17,726 bases of DNA, taken from assembly GCA_036258795.1 (NCBI GenBank), contig DATACZ010000063.1:1-17726 (forward strand), written 5' to 3'. How positions within the stretch are numbered: position 1 is the first letter of the stretch; each line of letters starts with the position of its first letter. The notes below the pieces were generated by a model that was not told the origin of the DNA, did not search any database, and was given only the letters and a program-made list of their open reading frames with translations. Positions 6,665 to 14,951 of this stretch are shown piece by piece. This DNA is from DATACZ01 sp036258795 (GTDB lineage: Bacteria > Actinomycetota > CADDZG01 > JAHWKV01). Both the position numbers and the translations under genes were made by a program.

Positions 6665-6672
6665 CCTTGATT

Positions 6673-7854
6673 ATGGTCTTCAGGTTCCGGCGCCGGCAGC
6701 AGGTGCACGTCGCCGGGGACCTGGAAGGTGTCGCCCGGTTGGGGCGGCGCACGAAGCGGTTGATCACCCGGATTCTTCCCGGCGAGATTGCAGTCATCGA
6801 TCACCCGGACCTGGACCGGATTGCCGCAGAAGGCCTGGTTGAGAAGCAGGTGAAGGCGGTGATCAACGCTGCCTCCTCCTCGACGGGGCGTTACCCGAAC
6901 CTTGGCCCTCTGGTCCTGTGCGCGGCGGGCATCCCACTGATCGATTCAGTCGGGACCGAGATCTTCGACCGCATCCGCGACGGCGACAAGATTCGGGTGG
7001 ATGAGGGGCGGATCTTGTCCGGCGATGAAGTGATAGCCAAAGGCGAGGAGATCACGCTCGAGTCTGCTCAGGAGCTGTTGGACGCGACCAAGAAGGACAT
7101 ATCTGCCGCCCTGGAGAGCTTCGCCGAGAACACCCTCCAGTACATGGTCAACGAGCGGGATTTCCTTCTGGAGGCCATACGGCTGCCGACCATCAAGACG
7201 GACATGAGGGGAAAGCACGTCCTCGTGGTCGTCCGGGGGTACGGGTACAAGGAGGACCTCGCGTCGCTCCGCGGGTACATCCAGAGCTTCCGGCCGGTGC
7301 TGATCGGGGTAGATGGTGGGGCCGACGCCCTGCTCGATCTAAAGCTAGTGCCGGACATCATCATCGGGGACATGGATTCGGTCACGACCAGAGCGCTGAT
7401 GTGCGGGGCCGAGGTGGTGCTTCACGCCTTTCAGGACGGGGCCGCTCCTGGACGCGAGCGCCTCGATCCTCTGGGCATCAAGTACTCCACGTTTGAGGCT
7501 CCCGGGACCAGCGAGGACGTGGCCCTGCTTCTGGCTCATGAGAAAGGCGCCGAACTGATCGTCGCCGTAGGCGCAAGGGCCAGCATGGTCGAATTCATGG
7601 ACAAGGGCCGCAAGGGGATGGCTTCCACCTTCCTGGTCCGGCTGCGGGTCGGCCCCAAGCTGGTGGACGCCAAGGGAGTAAGCGAGCTGCACCGAAGCGG
7701 TCCCAGCAGGCTGGAGCTGTTCGGGTTGGTGCTGGCTGCGCTGTCTACCATGCTCGTAGTCGTCGCAATGTCGCAGCCCATGCAGCTAGTTATCGCCACG
7801 GCCGGCGATTGGTTCAGGGACCTCTGGTTCATGATTGGTCAAGCCATTGGTTAG
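6673..7854 (+). CDS. steA: Putative cytokinetic ring protein SteA
   Basis: This 393-residue protein was long annotated as thiamin pyrophosphokinase-like. Its N-terminal part carries the SteA hallmarks RRTKRLITRILPGEIAVIDH and SSTGRYPNLGPLVLCAAGIP. The middle has the pyrophosphokinase-fold motifs VLIGVDGGADALLDL and PDIIIGDMDSV, and a later TSEDVALLLAHEKGA. The C-terminus has a hydrophobic segment (LFGLVLAALSTMLVVVAMS), which would anchor it in the membrane. In Corynebacterium glutamicum SteA and SteB localise to the division site and promote cell separation through peptidoglycan hydrolase activation. The start at 6673 is chosen because a promoter ends eight bases upstream and because homologues begin near the MVFRFRRR region. 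steB follows with no gap. Confidence 0.9.
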   Translation: MVFRFRRRQQVHVAGDLEGVARLGRRTKRLITRILPGEIAVIDHPDLDRIAAEGLVEKQVKAVINAASSSTGRYPNLGPLVLCAAGIPLIDSVGTEIFDRIRDGDKIRVDEGRILSGDEVIAKGEEITLESAQELLDATKKDISAALESFAENTLQYMVNERDFLLEAIRLPTIKTDMRGKHVLVVVRGYGYKEDLASLRGYIQSFRPVLIGVDGGADALLDLKLVPDIIIGDMDSVTTRALMCGAEVVLHAFQDGAAPGRERLDPLGIKYSTFEAPGTSEDVALLLAHEKGAELIVAVGARASMVEFMDKGRKGMASTFLVRLRVGPKLVDAKGVSELHRSGPSRLELFGLVLAALSTMLVVVAMSQPMQLVIATAGDWFRDLWFMIGQAIG

Positions 7855-8745
7855 TTGATCACCTTTCGCTATCACGTGGTCACGCTCGTGGCCGTTTTCC
7901 TGGCGCTGGGCGTTGGGGTGTTGTTCGGGGTTTCATTCATCGATCAGAGCACTGTCGAGGGACTCAAGAGCGCCCAGACACGCCTCGGTGCCAGGAATGA
8001 AACCCTGAGGGACCGAATAGTTGCTCTCGAGACGGAAGCCGAGGCTTATAGGGCCTACGTGTCGTCGAGCAGGGATTTGATCGTGCGTGGAGCTCTGAGG
8101 GACCATCCGGTTCTGATACTGGCGTTCGAGTCCACGCCCGTCGCGAGCGTTGATGCGGTGGTCCAGACAATTCAGCTTGCCGGTGCCCGGGTGGGAGGCC
8201 CCGTTACTCTCTCGGATCTGTTGGACCTCAAAACTGACGAGGGAAGGCGTAGGCTGTCGGCGCTGCTCGAATTGACTACCACCGACCCGCGGACACTCTC
8301 GGACACTCTGGTGGCTCAGCTGACCGCGGCAGTGACCGGCGGAGATTTCGGCCTTCTACAAAGGTTAGTCGACGGCGGCTTAGCCTCAGGACGGCCTCCT
8401 TCGCCGGCAGAAGGAACTCAGGCGGCTCCACCAGGACCGGCCCGGGCGGTGGTGATAGTTGGAGGGGAGAGCTCCAGGGAGTTGAACGACCGCCTGGCGT
8501 TGCCCCTCACCCGCGCCCTGGCGGGGGCCCCCGTGCTGGCCGCCGTCGTCGAAGCGCAGTCGAACTCCCTGAACCTGGTGGGGCCGCTAAGGCAGGCGGG
8601 CGATTTGAACGTAGTCACGGTGGACGGTATCGATACCCCATTGGGACAGGCCGCTCTGGCGGCCGGGCTACGTGCGGGTTTCGATGGGCAATTCGGAAAC
8701 TACGGCTTGGGGCCCGGCGCCACCTCCGCCCTCCCGGCGGGTTAG
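7855..8745 (+). CDS. steB: SteB/MctB-like protein (copper transporter family)
   Basis: This 296-residue protein of the MctB family (PF11382) has the typical start MITFRYHVVTLVAVFLALGV, a single N-terminal membrane segment (about 8-27), a coiled coil (about 30-66, VEGLKSAQTRLGARNETLRD and on) and a large extracellular domain to the C-terminus. It resembles Rv1698/MctB, reported as an outer-membrane copper export protein, and C. glutamicum SteB, which works with SteA in cell separation. With one N-terminal anchor and a coiled coil the SteB role looks more natural here, but the copper annotation cannot be excluded. A low-complexity Pro/Ala linker is visible (PPSPAEGTQAAPPGPARA). The TTG start lies directly after the steA TAG, so the two genes are cotranscribed and coupled. 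Confidence 0.88.
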   Translation: MITFRYHVVTLVAVFLALGVGVLFGVSFIDQSTVEGLKSAQTRLGARNETLRDRIVALETEAEAYRAYVSSSRDLIVRGALRDHPVLILAFESTPVASVDAVVQTIQLAGARVGGPVTLSDLLDLKTDEGRRRLSALLELTTTDPRTLSDTLVAQLTAAVTGGDFGLLQRLVDGGLASGRPPSPAEGTQAAPPGPARAVVIVGGESSRELNDRLALPLTRALAGAPVLAAVVEAQSNSLNLVGPLRQAGDLNVVTVDGIDTPLGQAALAAGLRAGFDGQFGNYGLGPGATSALPAG

Positions 8746-8815
8746 CCCTGGCCGCCGGGAAGGAAGGCCCTGGGCGCCGGCGAGGCCGGTAAAGATGGAG
8801 GAGCCCTCGATGGGG

Positions 8816-9889
8816 TTAGGGCCTCCGGGGCTTTGTGGGACGCCGGGACTCCCGCATGGCAGACACCTGGTCGTAGACCTCACCCAAGCGGACGACGGAT
8901 TCAAGTGGAGTTGGCAGCGTCCTTTCTCGCGCCTTGGTCATGAGTTGCCGGCGCAACTGGGGAGAGGCGATCAGCTGTCTCACGCTGCTAACAAAGGCCT
9001 CGGCGTCTTGAGGCTCTACCAGGATTCCGGCATCCTCAACCAACTCCGGAATAGCCCCGGTTCTGGTGGCAACCACCGGAAGGCCGGCCGCGACGGCCTC
9101 GAGGACGGCGAAGCCGTAGGACTCGGCTACGGCGGGAAGGGCGAAGATGTCGGCGGCTGCCAGCACCGATGCCACGTCCTCCTGGTGGCCCAGCAGCCGC
9201 ACCCCCGTATCCTCCGCGGCAGCTTCGAGCCTCTCCCGTTCCGGCCCCTCTCCGGCGATCCAGCCCTCGGCCCCCGTCCCCTCTAGTGCCCGGATGAAAA
9301 GGTCCAGGGACTTGTCGGGGTGCAGCCTGGCCACGGCTAGAACGACTACTGTTTCTTCAGGCGTGTTCAGCTTCCGCCGGATAACTGCTCGCTGTTCGGT
9401 GTCGGGTCGGGGAAGATCGACGGCTGGGGGAATGGTGTAATCGGCGCGAACCTGCTCTGCCACCTCCCGCGAAACTGCAATCACCGCGTCTGCTCGGTGA
9501 ATGATCCAGCGACCGAGCGTCCACAGCCCCATTTGCACGGGCAATAGCTGAGCCCCCGGCAGGGAGGAGCGGAGGGTTTGCCGCATCGACGTGTGAACGG
9601 TAACCACTACCGCCGGACGAGGCCGAAGACCCTTCCGGTAAACCCGGCCCCGGAGTGCAGCCAGTGCCGCGGTCAGGCCGTGGGCGTGCAACACATGGGG
9701 CTGGAGCGTCTCCCAGGGATGGAGACCCCTGGCGGGCACGAAGGCCATCTCGCCGAAGAAGTCTGACAAGGCTTCCGGACCCACTATTCCGGCGGTCTCG
9801 TACCCGCTGGGCGGGTGAGTTGCCAGGTAAAGGACATGCCGGCGTATCCCGCCCGAGGAAGGTCCCAGAAGGTGGACTACACGTCTCAT
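8816..9889 (-). CDS. GT4-family glycosyltransferase
   Basis: This 357-residue GT-B-fold retaining glycosyltransferase has two Rossmann-like halves. The N-terminal half opens MRRVVHLLGPSSGGIRRHV, with the glycine-rich GGIRRHV acceptor-side loop. The C-terminal half begins near VVVLAVARLHPDKSLDLFI (181-199) and includes the nucleotide-sugar site AESYGFAVLEAVAAGLPVVA with the E-x7-E pair Glu256/Glu264. It would transfer a sugar from a nucleotide donor to a lipid or glycan acceptor on the cytoplasmic face; donor and acceptor cannot be read. The gene converges on steB with a 70-base gap and diverges from the FkbM methyltransferase gene. Position between steB and murJ suggests an envelope glycan role. 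Start is ATG at 9889; the opposing longer reading from 9815 would overlap it and is not favoured. Confidence 0.88.
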   Translation of the reverse strand: MRRVVHLLGPSSGGIRRHVLYLATHPPSGYETAGIVGPEALSDFFGEMAFVPARGLHPWETLQPHVLHAHGLTAALAALRGRVYRKGLRPRPAVVVTVHTSMRQTLRSSLPGAQLLPVQMGLWTLGRWIIHRADAVIAVSREVAEQVRADYTIPPAVDLPRPDTEQRAVIRRKLNTPEETVVVLAVARLHPDKSLDLFIRALEGTGAEGWIAGEGPERERLEAAAEDTGVRLLGHQEDVASVLAAADIFALPAVAESYGFAVLEAVAAGLPVVATRTGAIPELVEDAGILVEPQDAEAFVSSVRQLIASPQLRRQLMTKARERTLPTPLESVVRLGEVYDQVSAMRESRRPTKPRRP

Positions 9890-9903
9890 GGCGGGGGCAT
9901 GAC

Positions 9904-9909
9904 TAGAAT
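9904..9909 (+). promoter_or_regulatory. Possible -10 element for the FkbM methyltransferase gene
   Basis: TAGAAT is a five-of-six match to the -10 consensus. Transcription from it would give a leader of roughly 35-40 bases before ATG 9953. No -35 with suitable spacing is evident, so the element is tentative. Confidence 0.25.
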
Positions 9910-9952
9910 GAGGTCAGTTCTGCAGCGGCGTCCATGTCCACCATTTGAGCTC

Positions 9953-10849
9953 ATGACCAACCTCGAAGATCCGAACGACGAGCGCGATCCCACCTTAGAT
10001 GATGCCGTCCTGGGGGACGGCGCGGAACCGTCTCAATCGCAGCCCCAGGGCAAGGCATACGCCCTCTCTCGACTGGCGTTGCGGGTGGCCGGCGTTCTTC
10101 CCCCCGCCGTTCAGCGAACCATAAGGACCGGCTGGGCCGGGCCTTTGGCCCGCCGGATGCTCGATCTGGCGGCCCCTGCCGGCAGGTATGAGGTGCTCGA
10201 GGTCCGGTCAGGGCTGATGAAGGGAGCCTTGCTGCGGGTCGACGTTCGCAAGCAGCGTGAGATGATCGCGGGCTCCTACGAGTCGGAGGTTCAGGAAGCT
10301 CTGGCCAGGAGCCTGGGAAAGGGACAGGTCGTTTACGACGTCGGCGCCCACCTCGGGTTCTTCACGCTTCTGATGGCTCGATTGGTGGGCGATGAAGGCC
10401 GGGTGTTTGCCTTGGAGCCCGATCCATTCATGGGACCGGCACTCGAGGCCAACGTGCGTCTCAATGGCGTAACCAACGTCAGCATCATCAGGGCGGCGGC
10501 CGGCCGAAGCGCGGGGAAGCGGCGATTCTCTCCCGGCGGTGGATCGGGCATCGGCCATCTTGCCGACGAGGGCGAGCTGGCGGTGGAGGCCACCACCATC
10601 GATGATCTAAGCGGTAGCTTGGGTTCGCCGGACCTGATCAAGGTCGACGTGGAGGGTGGCGAGCTGGAGGTTCTGGAGGGCGCACGGGAAACGCTGGCGC
10701 AACGGAAGACGGTGTTGGTAGTCGAGCTGCACGGCCCTGAGTACGAGGTCGCCGCAACCGAGCTGCTTGCTGGCCTGGGATACAGCATTGACTTTGTCCA
10801 GGACGATCCAAGCCAGCGACGGCACCTAGTCGCCGCCCCGGCGGGCTAA
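9953..10849 (+). CDS. FkbM-family SAM-dependent methyltransferase
   Basis: This 298-residue methyltransferase, counted from ATG 9953, has SAM motif I VVYDVGAHLGFFTLLMA (126-142), the acidic ribose-binding residue in VFALEPDP (151-158), and the family signature DLIKVDVEGGELEVLEGA (227-244). FkbM enzymes O-methylate sugars, polyketides and cell-surface glycans. The first 35 residues are acidic and polar and look disordered; residues 40-75 are helical and basic. In-frame starts exist at 9815, 9899 and 9908. The 9815 start would overlap the divergent glycosyltransferase by 75 bases, and none of the four has a convincing ribosome binding site. 9953 is preferred because it begins the first protein-like stretch. 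The pairing with a glycosyltransferase suggests methylation of a surface sugar; substrate unknown. Confidence 0.82.
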   Translation: MTNLEDPNDERDPTLDDAVLGDGAEPSQSQPQGKAYALSRLALRVAGVLPPAVQRTIRTGWAGPLARRMLDLAAPAGRYEVLEVRSGLMKGALLRVDVRKQREMIAGSYESEVQEALARSLGKGQVVYDVGAHLGFFTLLMARLVGDEGRVFALEPDPFMGPALEANVRLNGVTNVSIIRAAAGRSAGKRRFSPGGGSGIGHLADEGELAVEATTIDDLSGSLGSPDLIKVDVEGGELEVLEGARETLAQRKTVLVVELHGPEYEVAATELLAGLGYSIDFVQDDPSQRRHLVAAPAG

Positions 10850-10947
10850 AAACCTGACTCGTCGCTCCGCGGGCGGCCCTGTCGCCGAACGATCTCCATC
10901 AAGCCACAGCAGCGCACGCCACTTCCGCTCTGCCAATCCCCCCCGGC

Positions 10948-10954
10948 GGGAGGG
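10948..10954 (+). promoter_or_regulatory. Shine-Dalgarno sequence of murJ
   Basis: GGGAGGG lies six bases before the ATG at 10961. It is a strong ribosome binding site, in contrast to the leaderless starts elsewhere. It implies that murJ has a leader, or is read from an upstream promoter together with the FkbM gene. The 111 bases between the two genes otherwise show no promoter I can defend. Confidence 0.7.
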
Positions 10955-10960
10955 TCTCTG

Positions 10961-12589
10961 ATGCAAGCCACTGGCGCCACCAGGACACCTTCATCGGGCA
11001 GGGCTGCGTTCTTTGTGTCCGCAGTAACGCTCGCCGGCCGGGCAGTGGGCCTTGTGAGGACGCTGGTCCTTACGAGCATCCTGGGGATCACCTATCTCGG
11101 CAACACCTATGCCAGCGCCAATGCAGTGCCGAACCTTCTGTACGAGATCATCGCCGGAGGTGTTCTGGCCGCCTCCTTGTTGCCCGCAATAGCCGGACCA
11201 GCGTCGGAGAGGGACGAGGCAACGGTCGAACGCACTGCCAGCGCGGTGCTCAACCGAGCGCTTCTGATAATGACGCCCGTCGTCCTTCTCGGGATGGTCT
11301 TTCGGAAGCCTGTCGTATCGCTTCTGACCTCGGGGGTTGCCGACCCTGTCGTCAGGGCCATGGAACAGAGACTCGCCGCTTTCCTGCTGTTGATGTTTCT
11401 GCCCCAGATTTGGCTTTACGTGGTGGGGGTCGTTTTGACGGCCGTTCTCCACGGTTACCATCGGTTCACAGCACCGGCTCTTGCGCCTCTGCTGTCGAGC
11501 GTTGTGGTTACTGCTTCGTACCTTCTCTATGGGGTCATAGAGGGACCCAATGCAGACGATCTCGAGGCAGTTTCCCGGACCGGACAGCTGGTCCTCGGTC
11601 TGGGCACGACGTTGGGGGTTGCGGTTCTGTCCCTCTCATTGGTTCTCCCCGCGCAACGCTTGGGTTTGGCTTGGCGTCCGGTTCTCAGTGTGCCCGAGAC
11701 CGCCCGCAGGAGGATCGGCCCTCTGCTCGTCCCGGCGGTCGTAACCGTCCTCTCACAGCAAGCCTTCCTAGCCGTGGTCCTGGTCGTGGCGAATAGGGTT
11801 GAAGGAGGGGTCGTCGCGTATCAGCTGGCGTTTACGCTACTCCTTGTCTTTTGGGCCGTCTTCCCCCTTCCGATGGCCACCACCACATTTCCCGGGCTCG
11901 CCGCGGTAGCGGTGCGAAATGACTCCGAGTTTGCTCGGCAGTGCGCCGAGGCGGGACGGAGAGTGGTCCTGATAGTTTTGGGCGCCGCCGCTTTGATGAT
12001 ATCGGTGGCCGACGCTGGTGCATCGCTGGTTCTGGCCCTCGGAGCAGGAGGCGGGGCACGTTCCAAGACGATGGTGGCGTGGACGGTTGCTGCCTTCGCT
12101 CTGGGACTGGTGGGGTACGGACTCCACGCGTATTACACCCGGGCCGCGTATGCCCTGGGAGACGGACGGTCCCCATCCGTGGCGGCGTTTGCCGGTTTCG
12201 GCCTCGCCACCGTGCTCGCCTTGATCGCTCCGGTCGTTTACTCAGGGGCTCAGTTGATTGCCGCTCTTGCGGGTGCCTTCTCAATCGGGATCATGGTTGG
12301 GGCGGCGTTGCTGCTCGCCATGTTTCGTCGCAAGGCGGGCCGGGCTTGCCTTGAAGGAATCGGCGCTGCGGCAGCAAGGGGCCTCGGCGCGGGAGTGGCG
12401 GCGGGGTTCACTGGGGTAGCGCTGGCTGCCTGGATTACCGGCGGCTCCTTGCTTCAGGAACTGCTCAGGACGGGAGTAGCCACGGTGGCGGCCGTCACGG
12501 TTTACATCCTGTTTCAAGCATTGCTCGGGGAGCGTGAGGTGGCCGGGCTCCTGATGCGCCTCCGCCGAACCGAAGCAGAGCATCCTTGA
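10961..12589 (+). CDS. murJ: Lipid II flippase MurJ (MviN family)
   Basis: This 542-residue integral membrane protein of the MOP superfamily moves lipid II from the inner to the outer face of the membrane for peptidoglycan synthesis. The N-terminus has the conserved SAVTLAGRAVGLVRTLVLTS (20-39) followed by GNTYASANAVPNLLYEIIAG (47-66), the actinobacterial form of the MurJ signature; the proteobacterial form has paired arginines where LLYEI stands here. Alternating hydrophobic segments continue to the end and suggest about 14 helices, with a short polar tail. It lacks the cytoplasmic pseudokinase extension of mycobacterial MviN. It has a strong Shine-Dalgarno. The next gene begins ten bases downstream, implying cotranscription with the 768-residue membrane protein. 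Other lipid-linked oligosaccharides are possible substrates if another MurJ exists in the genome. Confidence 0.9.
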   Translation: MQATGATRTPSSGRAAFFVSAVTLAGRAVGLVRTLVLTSILGITYLGNTYASANAVPNLLYEIIAGGVLAASLLPAIAGPASERDEATVERTASAVLNRALLIMTPVVLLGMVFRKPVVSLLTSGVADPVVRAMEQRLAAFLLLMFLPQIWLYVVGVVLTAVLHGYHRFTAPALAPLLSSVVVTASYLLYGVIEGPNADDLEAVSRTGQLVLGLGTTLGVAVLSLSLVLPAQRLGLAWRPVLSVPETARRRIGPLLVPAVVTVLSQQAFLAVVLVVANRVEGGVVAYQLAFTLLLVFWAVFPLPMATTTFPGLAAVAVRNDSEFARQCAEAGRRVVLIVLGAAALMISVADAGASLVLALGAGGGARSKTMVAWTVAAFALGLVGYGLHAYYTRAAYALGDGRSPSVAAFAGFGLATVLALIAPVVYSGAQLIAALAGAFSIGIMVGAALLLAMFRRKAGRACLEGIGAAAARGLGAGVAAGFTGVALAAWITGGSLLQELLRTGVATVAAVTVYILFQALLGEREVAGLLMRLRRTEAEHP

Positions 12590-12599
12590 AAGAACAATC

Positions 12600-14906
12600 T
12601 TGACGTCGAGGATGCCCGGCTACCGAAGCGCCGGCCTGAAGCTCTTAGCGGTGATGCTGGCCGCGATTGCTTCTGTCCCTGCTCTGCCTGCCCCCGCCCT
12701 TGCGGCCATGCCAGCCGCGGCCACTCGGACTCCGGGCAAGGTCGTCATCGTCAGCATCCCATCGCTTGTGTGGGAAGACGTTGAGGCGGGCTATGCCCCG
12801 GCTCTTGCCCGGCTTGCGGCCGATGCATCGATAGGGGCCATGTCGGTCAGAACGGCCGGCGCCCGCACGGATCAAGCCTCTGCAATGGTCAGCATTGGGG
12901 CCGGGAACCGAGCGCGGGCCTACGGCGCCAGGCCGAGAGTCAGGGGTGACGCGGCCACGGCTCCCAACGCGGTGCCGGCCGAAGGTGGGGGGGCCGAAGT
13001 CAGGGGAATGTCCAACCTAATTAAGGACAACGCCGATCTGGACTTTGGGGCGATACCCGGTGCACTTGGCGACGAGCTCCACCGCCGTGGATTGACCACC
13101 GGAGTGGCCGGAAATGCCGACGGGGGGTTCCTATATCCGACGAGCGCTACGAGGACCGGTTCCGGGCGGGACAGAAGGCGGTTCGGCGCACTGGCACTGG
13201 CCGACAGATCCGGAAAGGTCGACATCGCAGTGGTTGCCGACGAAATGGCGATCCCGGATCCCGCCACGCTGAACGGCTATCGGACCAATGAGGGGGCGCT
13301 CCTGGATGCAGCTGCGCGGGTGATCTCCGCGGCCGACGTGAGCCTGATCGAGCTGTCTGATACGTATAGGGAGGGTCAGATCGCGTACGGTGTCCTTCGC
13401 GACCTTGACCCGGTCGAGGGGAGGTCTCGGGCGCTCCGTGAAGCAATCCGACGGGACGACTCGCTGCTCGGACAGATAGTCGATCGGATGGACCTCACCC
13501 GGGACACCCTCATCGTGCTCGGTACGGCAAACCTCGGCCCTACCGAGCCCGAAATCCTCACCCCGGCGCTCATGGCAGGAGTGGGTGCCCTGGACCATGG
13601 TTGGCTCACCTCGGCTACCACGCTTCGCAAGGGCTTGATCCAGGTCTCCGACATCGGCCCGGGCATACTTCGACTTCTAGGACACCGTGCCCCCAGGCAG
13701 ATGTCCGGCCAGCCAGTTCACACCGCAGAAGGTCCGGAGAGCGGGAGGGTCGCCCAGCTGATTCGCCTGCAGGGCGACGCTGCATTTCACGGCCGGTGGG
13801 TCGGGACGTTTTTCCTCGTGTTCGTTTTGCTTCAGGTCCTGCTTTACTCCGCGGCTTGGGCCCGTCTTCGGAAACGGCCTCATCAGGCGATGCCCTGGGG
13901 GCGCCGGCTGACCTTGGGCTTCATGGCAGTGCCGGCTGCATCCTTGGTATTGATCGTCTTTCATGCCCACGAGTGGGGATGGGGTGGACCGCTTCTGGTG
14001 ATGCTCGCCTTTTGCGCGGTGCTAACCTTCCTAGCCCTTAGGCCTCCATGGCGCAATCACCCCACGGGCCCTCCCGCTTTCATCTGCGCGGTCACCGGCG
14101 CTCTGATAGTCGGCGATCTGCTGACAGGGTCCCATCTGCAGCTTTCGAGCCTTCTCGGATACTCGCCTGTGGTTGCGGGACGCTTCTACGGGCTGGGAAA
14201 TCTCTCCTTTGCCGTCCTGGCCACCTCCGCGGTGCTACTGGCTGCGGAAATCGGTAGCAGGTACGGGCGGTGGGGAATCCGCCTGGCTGCCCTCATAGGG
14301 CTCGTCACCATAGTTGCCGACGCAGGCAATAGGTTCGGGGCCGACTTCGGAGGGATCCTTGCCCTGGTGCCCGCTTTCGGGATCCTGCTTGCCATGCTCA
14401 GCGGGCGGCGGATATCCATGCTGCGGCTGGTTGCGCTCGCATCTGCGGCGGTAGCGGTCGCGCTTCTCGTAGGGGCACTGGACTCGCTCAGGCCTCCGGA
14501 CGCCCAGACCCATATCGGGCGATTCGTCGGCAGGCTGGTCCAAGATGGACCCGGTGCCGTTCAAGATGTCATCGTAAGAAAGGCGCGAGCTAACTGGTCG
14601 CTTCTGACCCAGAGCGTCTTGAGCTGGTCGGTGCCTGTGGCGCTGGCGTTTCTGGCGATCATGCTCAGGCACCCGTACGGAAAGCTGAGGGTCGCATTGG
14701 AGACTCAGCCCGGGCTCCGCGAAGGGCTCGTGGCAGCGCTGGTCGTAAATACCCTGGGTTTTGCAGTCAACGACTCGGGAATAGCGATTCCGGCGATGGG
14801 GCTGTCAATAATCGCCCCATTCTGTCTGGCCACCATCCAGGGATTGACCGACCCATCCACCGGCCCGAACCTGGAGCAAAGCCAGGCCGTCGAGTCGGTC
14901 ACGTAA
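12600..14906 (+). CDS. Large membrane protein with degenerate alkaline-phosphatase-like extracellular domain
   Basis: This is a 768-residue protein of unknown function. A signal-like hydrophobic segment (about 11-36, ending ALPAPALAAMPA) precedes an extracellular domain of about 350 residues that reads like the alkaline phosphatase superfamily. Its first strand and helix are KVVIVSIPSLVWEDVEAG (47-64), then YAPALARLAADASIGAMS (65-82) and SAMVSIGAGNRARA (94-107). Late in the domain come DTLIVLGTANLGP, WLTSATTLRKGLIQVSDIGP and LLGHRAPRQMSGQP. The metal-ligand Asp normally at the end of strand 1 is replaced (SIPS instead of a VDG-type sequence), and the closing His/Asp ligands are not evident, so it may be a pseudoenzyme. 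Residues about 397-768 contain roughly ten membrane helices. Start is TTG, with ATG 12612 as an alternative. It lies ten bases after murJ, suggesting an envelope role. Similar fused proteins seem to occur in other Actinomycetota, but none that I can name has a known role. Confidence 0.8.
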   Translation: MTSRMPGYRSAGLKLLAVMLAAIASVPALPAPALAAMPAAATRTPGKVVIVSIPSLVWEDVEAGYAPALARLAADASIGAMSVRTAGARTDQASAMVSIGAGNRARAYGARPRVRGDAATAPNAVPAEGGGAEVRGMSNLIKDNADLDFGAIPGALGDELHRRGLTTGVAGNADGGFLYPTSATRTGSGRDRRRFGALALADRSGKVDIAVVADEMAIPDPATLNGYRTNEGALLDAAARVISAADVSLIELSDTYREGQIAYGVLRDLDPVEGRSRALREAIRRDDSLLGQIVDRMDLTRDTLIVLGTANLGPTEPEILTPALMAGVGALDHGWLTSATTLRKGLIQVSDIGPGILRLLGHRAPRQMSGQPVHTAEGPESGRVAQLIRLQGDAAFHGRWVGTFFLVFVLLQVLLYSAAWARLRKRPHQAMPWGRRLTLGFMAVPAASLVLIVFHAHEWGWGGPLLVMLAFCAVLTFLALRPPWRNHPTGPPAFICAVTGALIVGDLLTGSHLQLSSLLGYSPVVAGRFYGLGNLSFAVLATSAVLLAAEIGSRYGRWGIRLAALIGLVTIVADAGNRFGADFGGILALVPAFGILLAMLSGRRISMLRLVALASAAVAVALLVGALDSLRPPDAQTHIGRFVGRLVQDGPGAVQDVIVRKARANWSLLTQSVLSWSVPVALAFLAIMLRHPYGKLRVALETQPGLREGLVAALVVNTLGFAVNDSGIAIPAMGLSIIAPFCLATIQGLTDPSTGPNLEQSQAVESVT

Positions 14907-14939
14907 CCCGCAATAGGCTCCGGCGGGTAGAGATTCCCG

Positions 14940-14945
14940 TATCCT
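14940..14945 (+). promoter_or_regulatory. Leaderless -10 of the phosphoglycosyltransferase gene
   Basis: TATCCT ends six bases before the GTG at 14952 and is the same hexamer as at the rhomboid gene. No -35 match or Shine-Dalgarno is visible. The gene may therefore be transcribed independently of murJ and the 768-residue protein. Confidence 0.45.
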
Positions 14946-14951
14946 GACCGA

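Noticed and set aside
6598..6672. Upstream ATG for steA at 6598
   Set aside because: The promoter at 6636-6664 lies downstream of it, and the additional residues are not SteA-like.
8746..8815. Possible bidirectional terminator between the converging steB and glycosyltransferase genes
   Set aside because: GC-rich partial inverted repeats (CGCCGG and CCGGCG) exist but the stem is bulged, the loop is long and there is no T-tract.
9815..9952. Longer N-terminus for the FkbM methyltransferase from 9815
   Set aside because: It would overlap the start of the divergent glycosyltransferase by 75 bases, and the extra residues do not resemble a protein domain.
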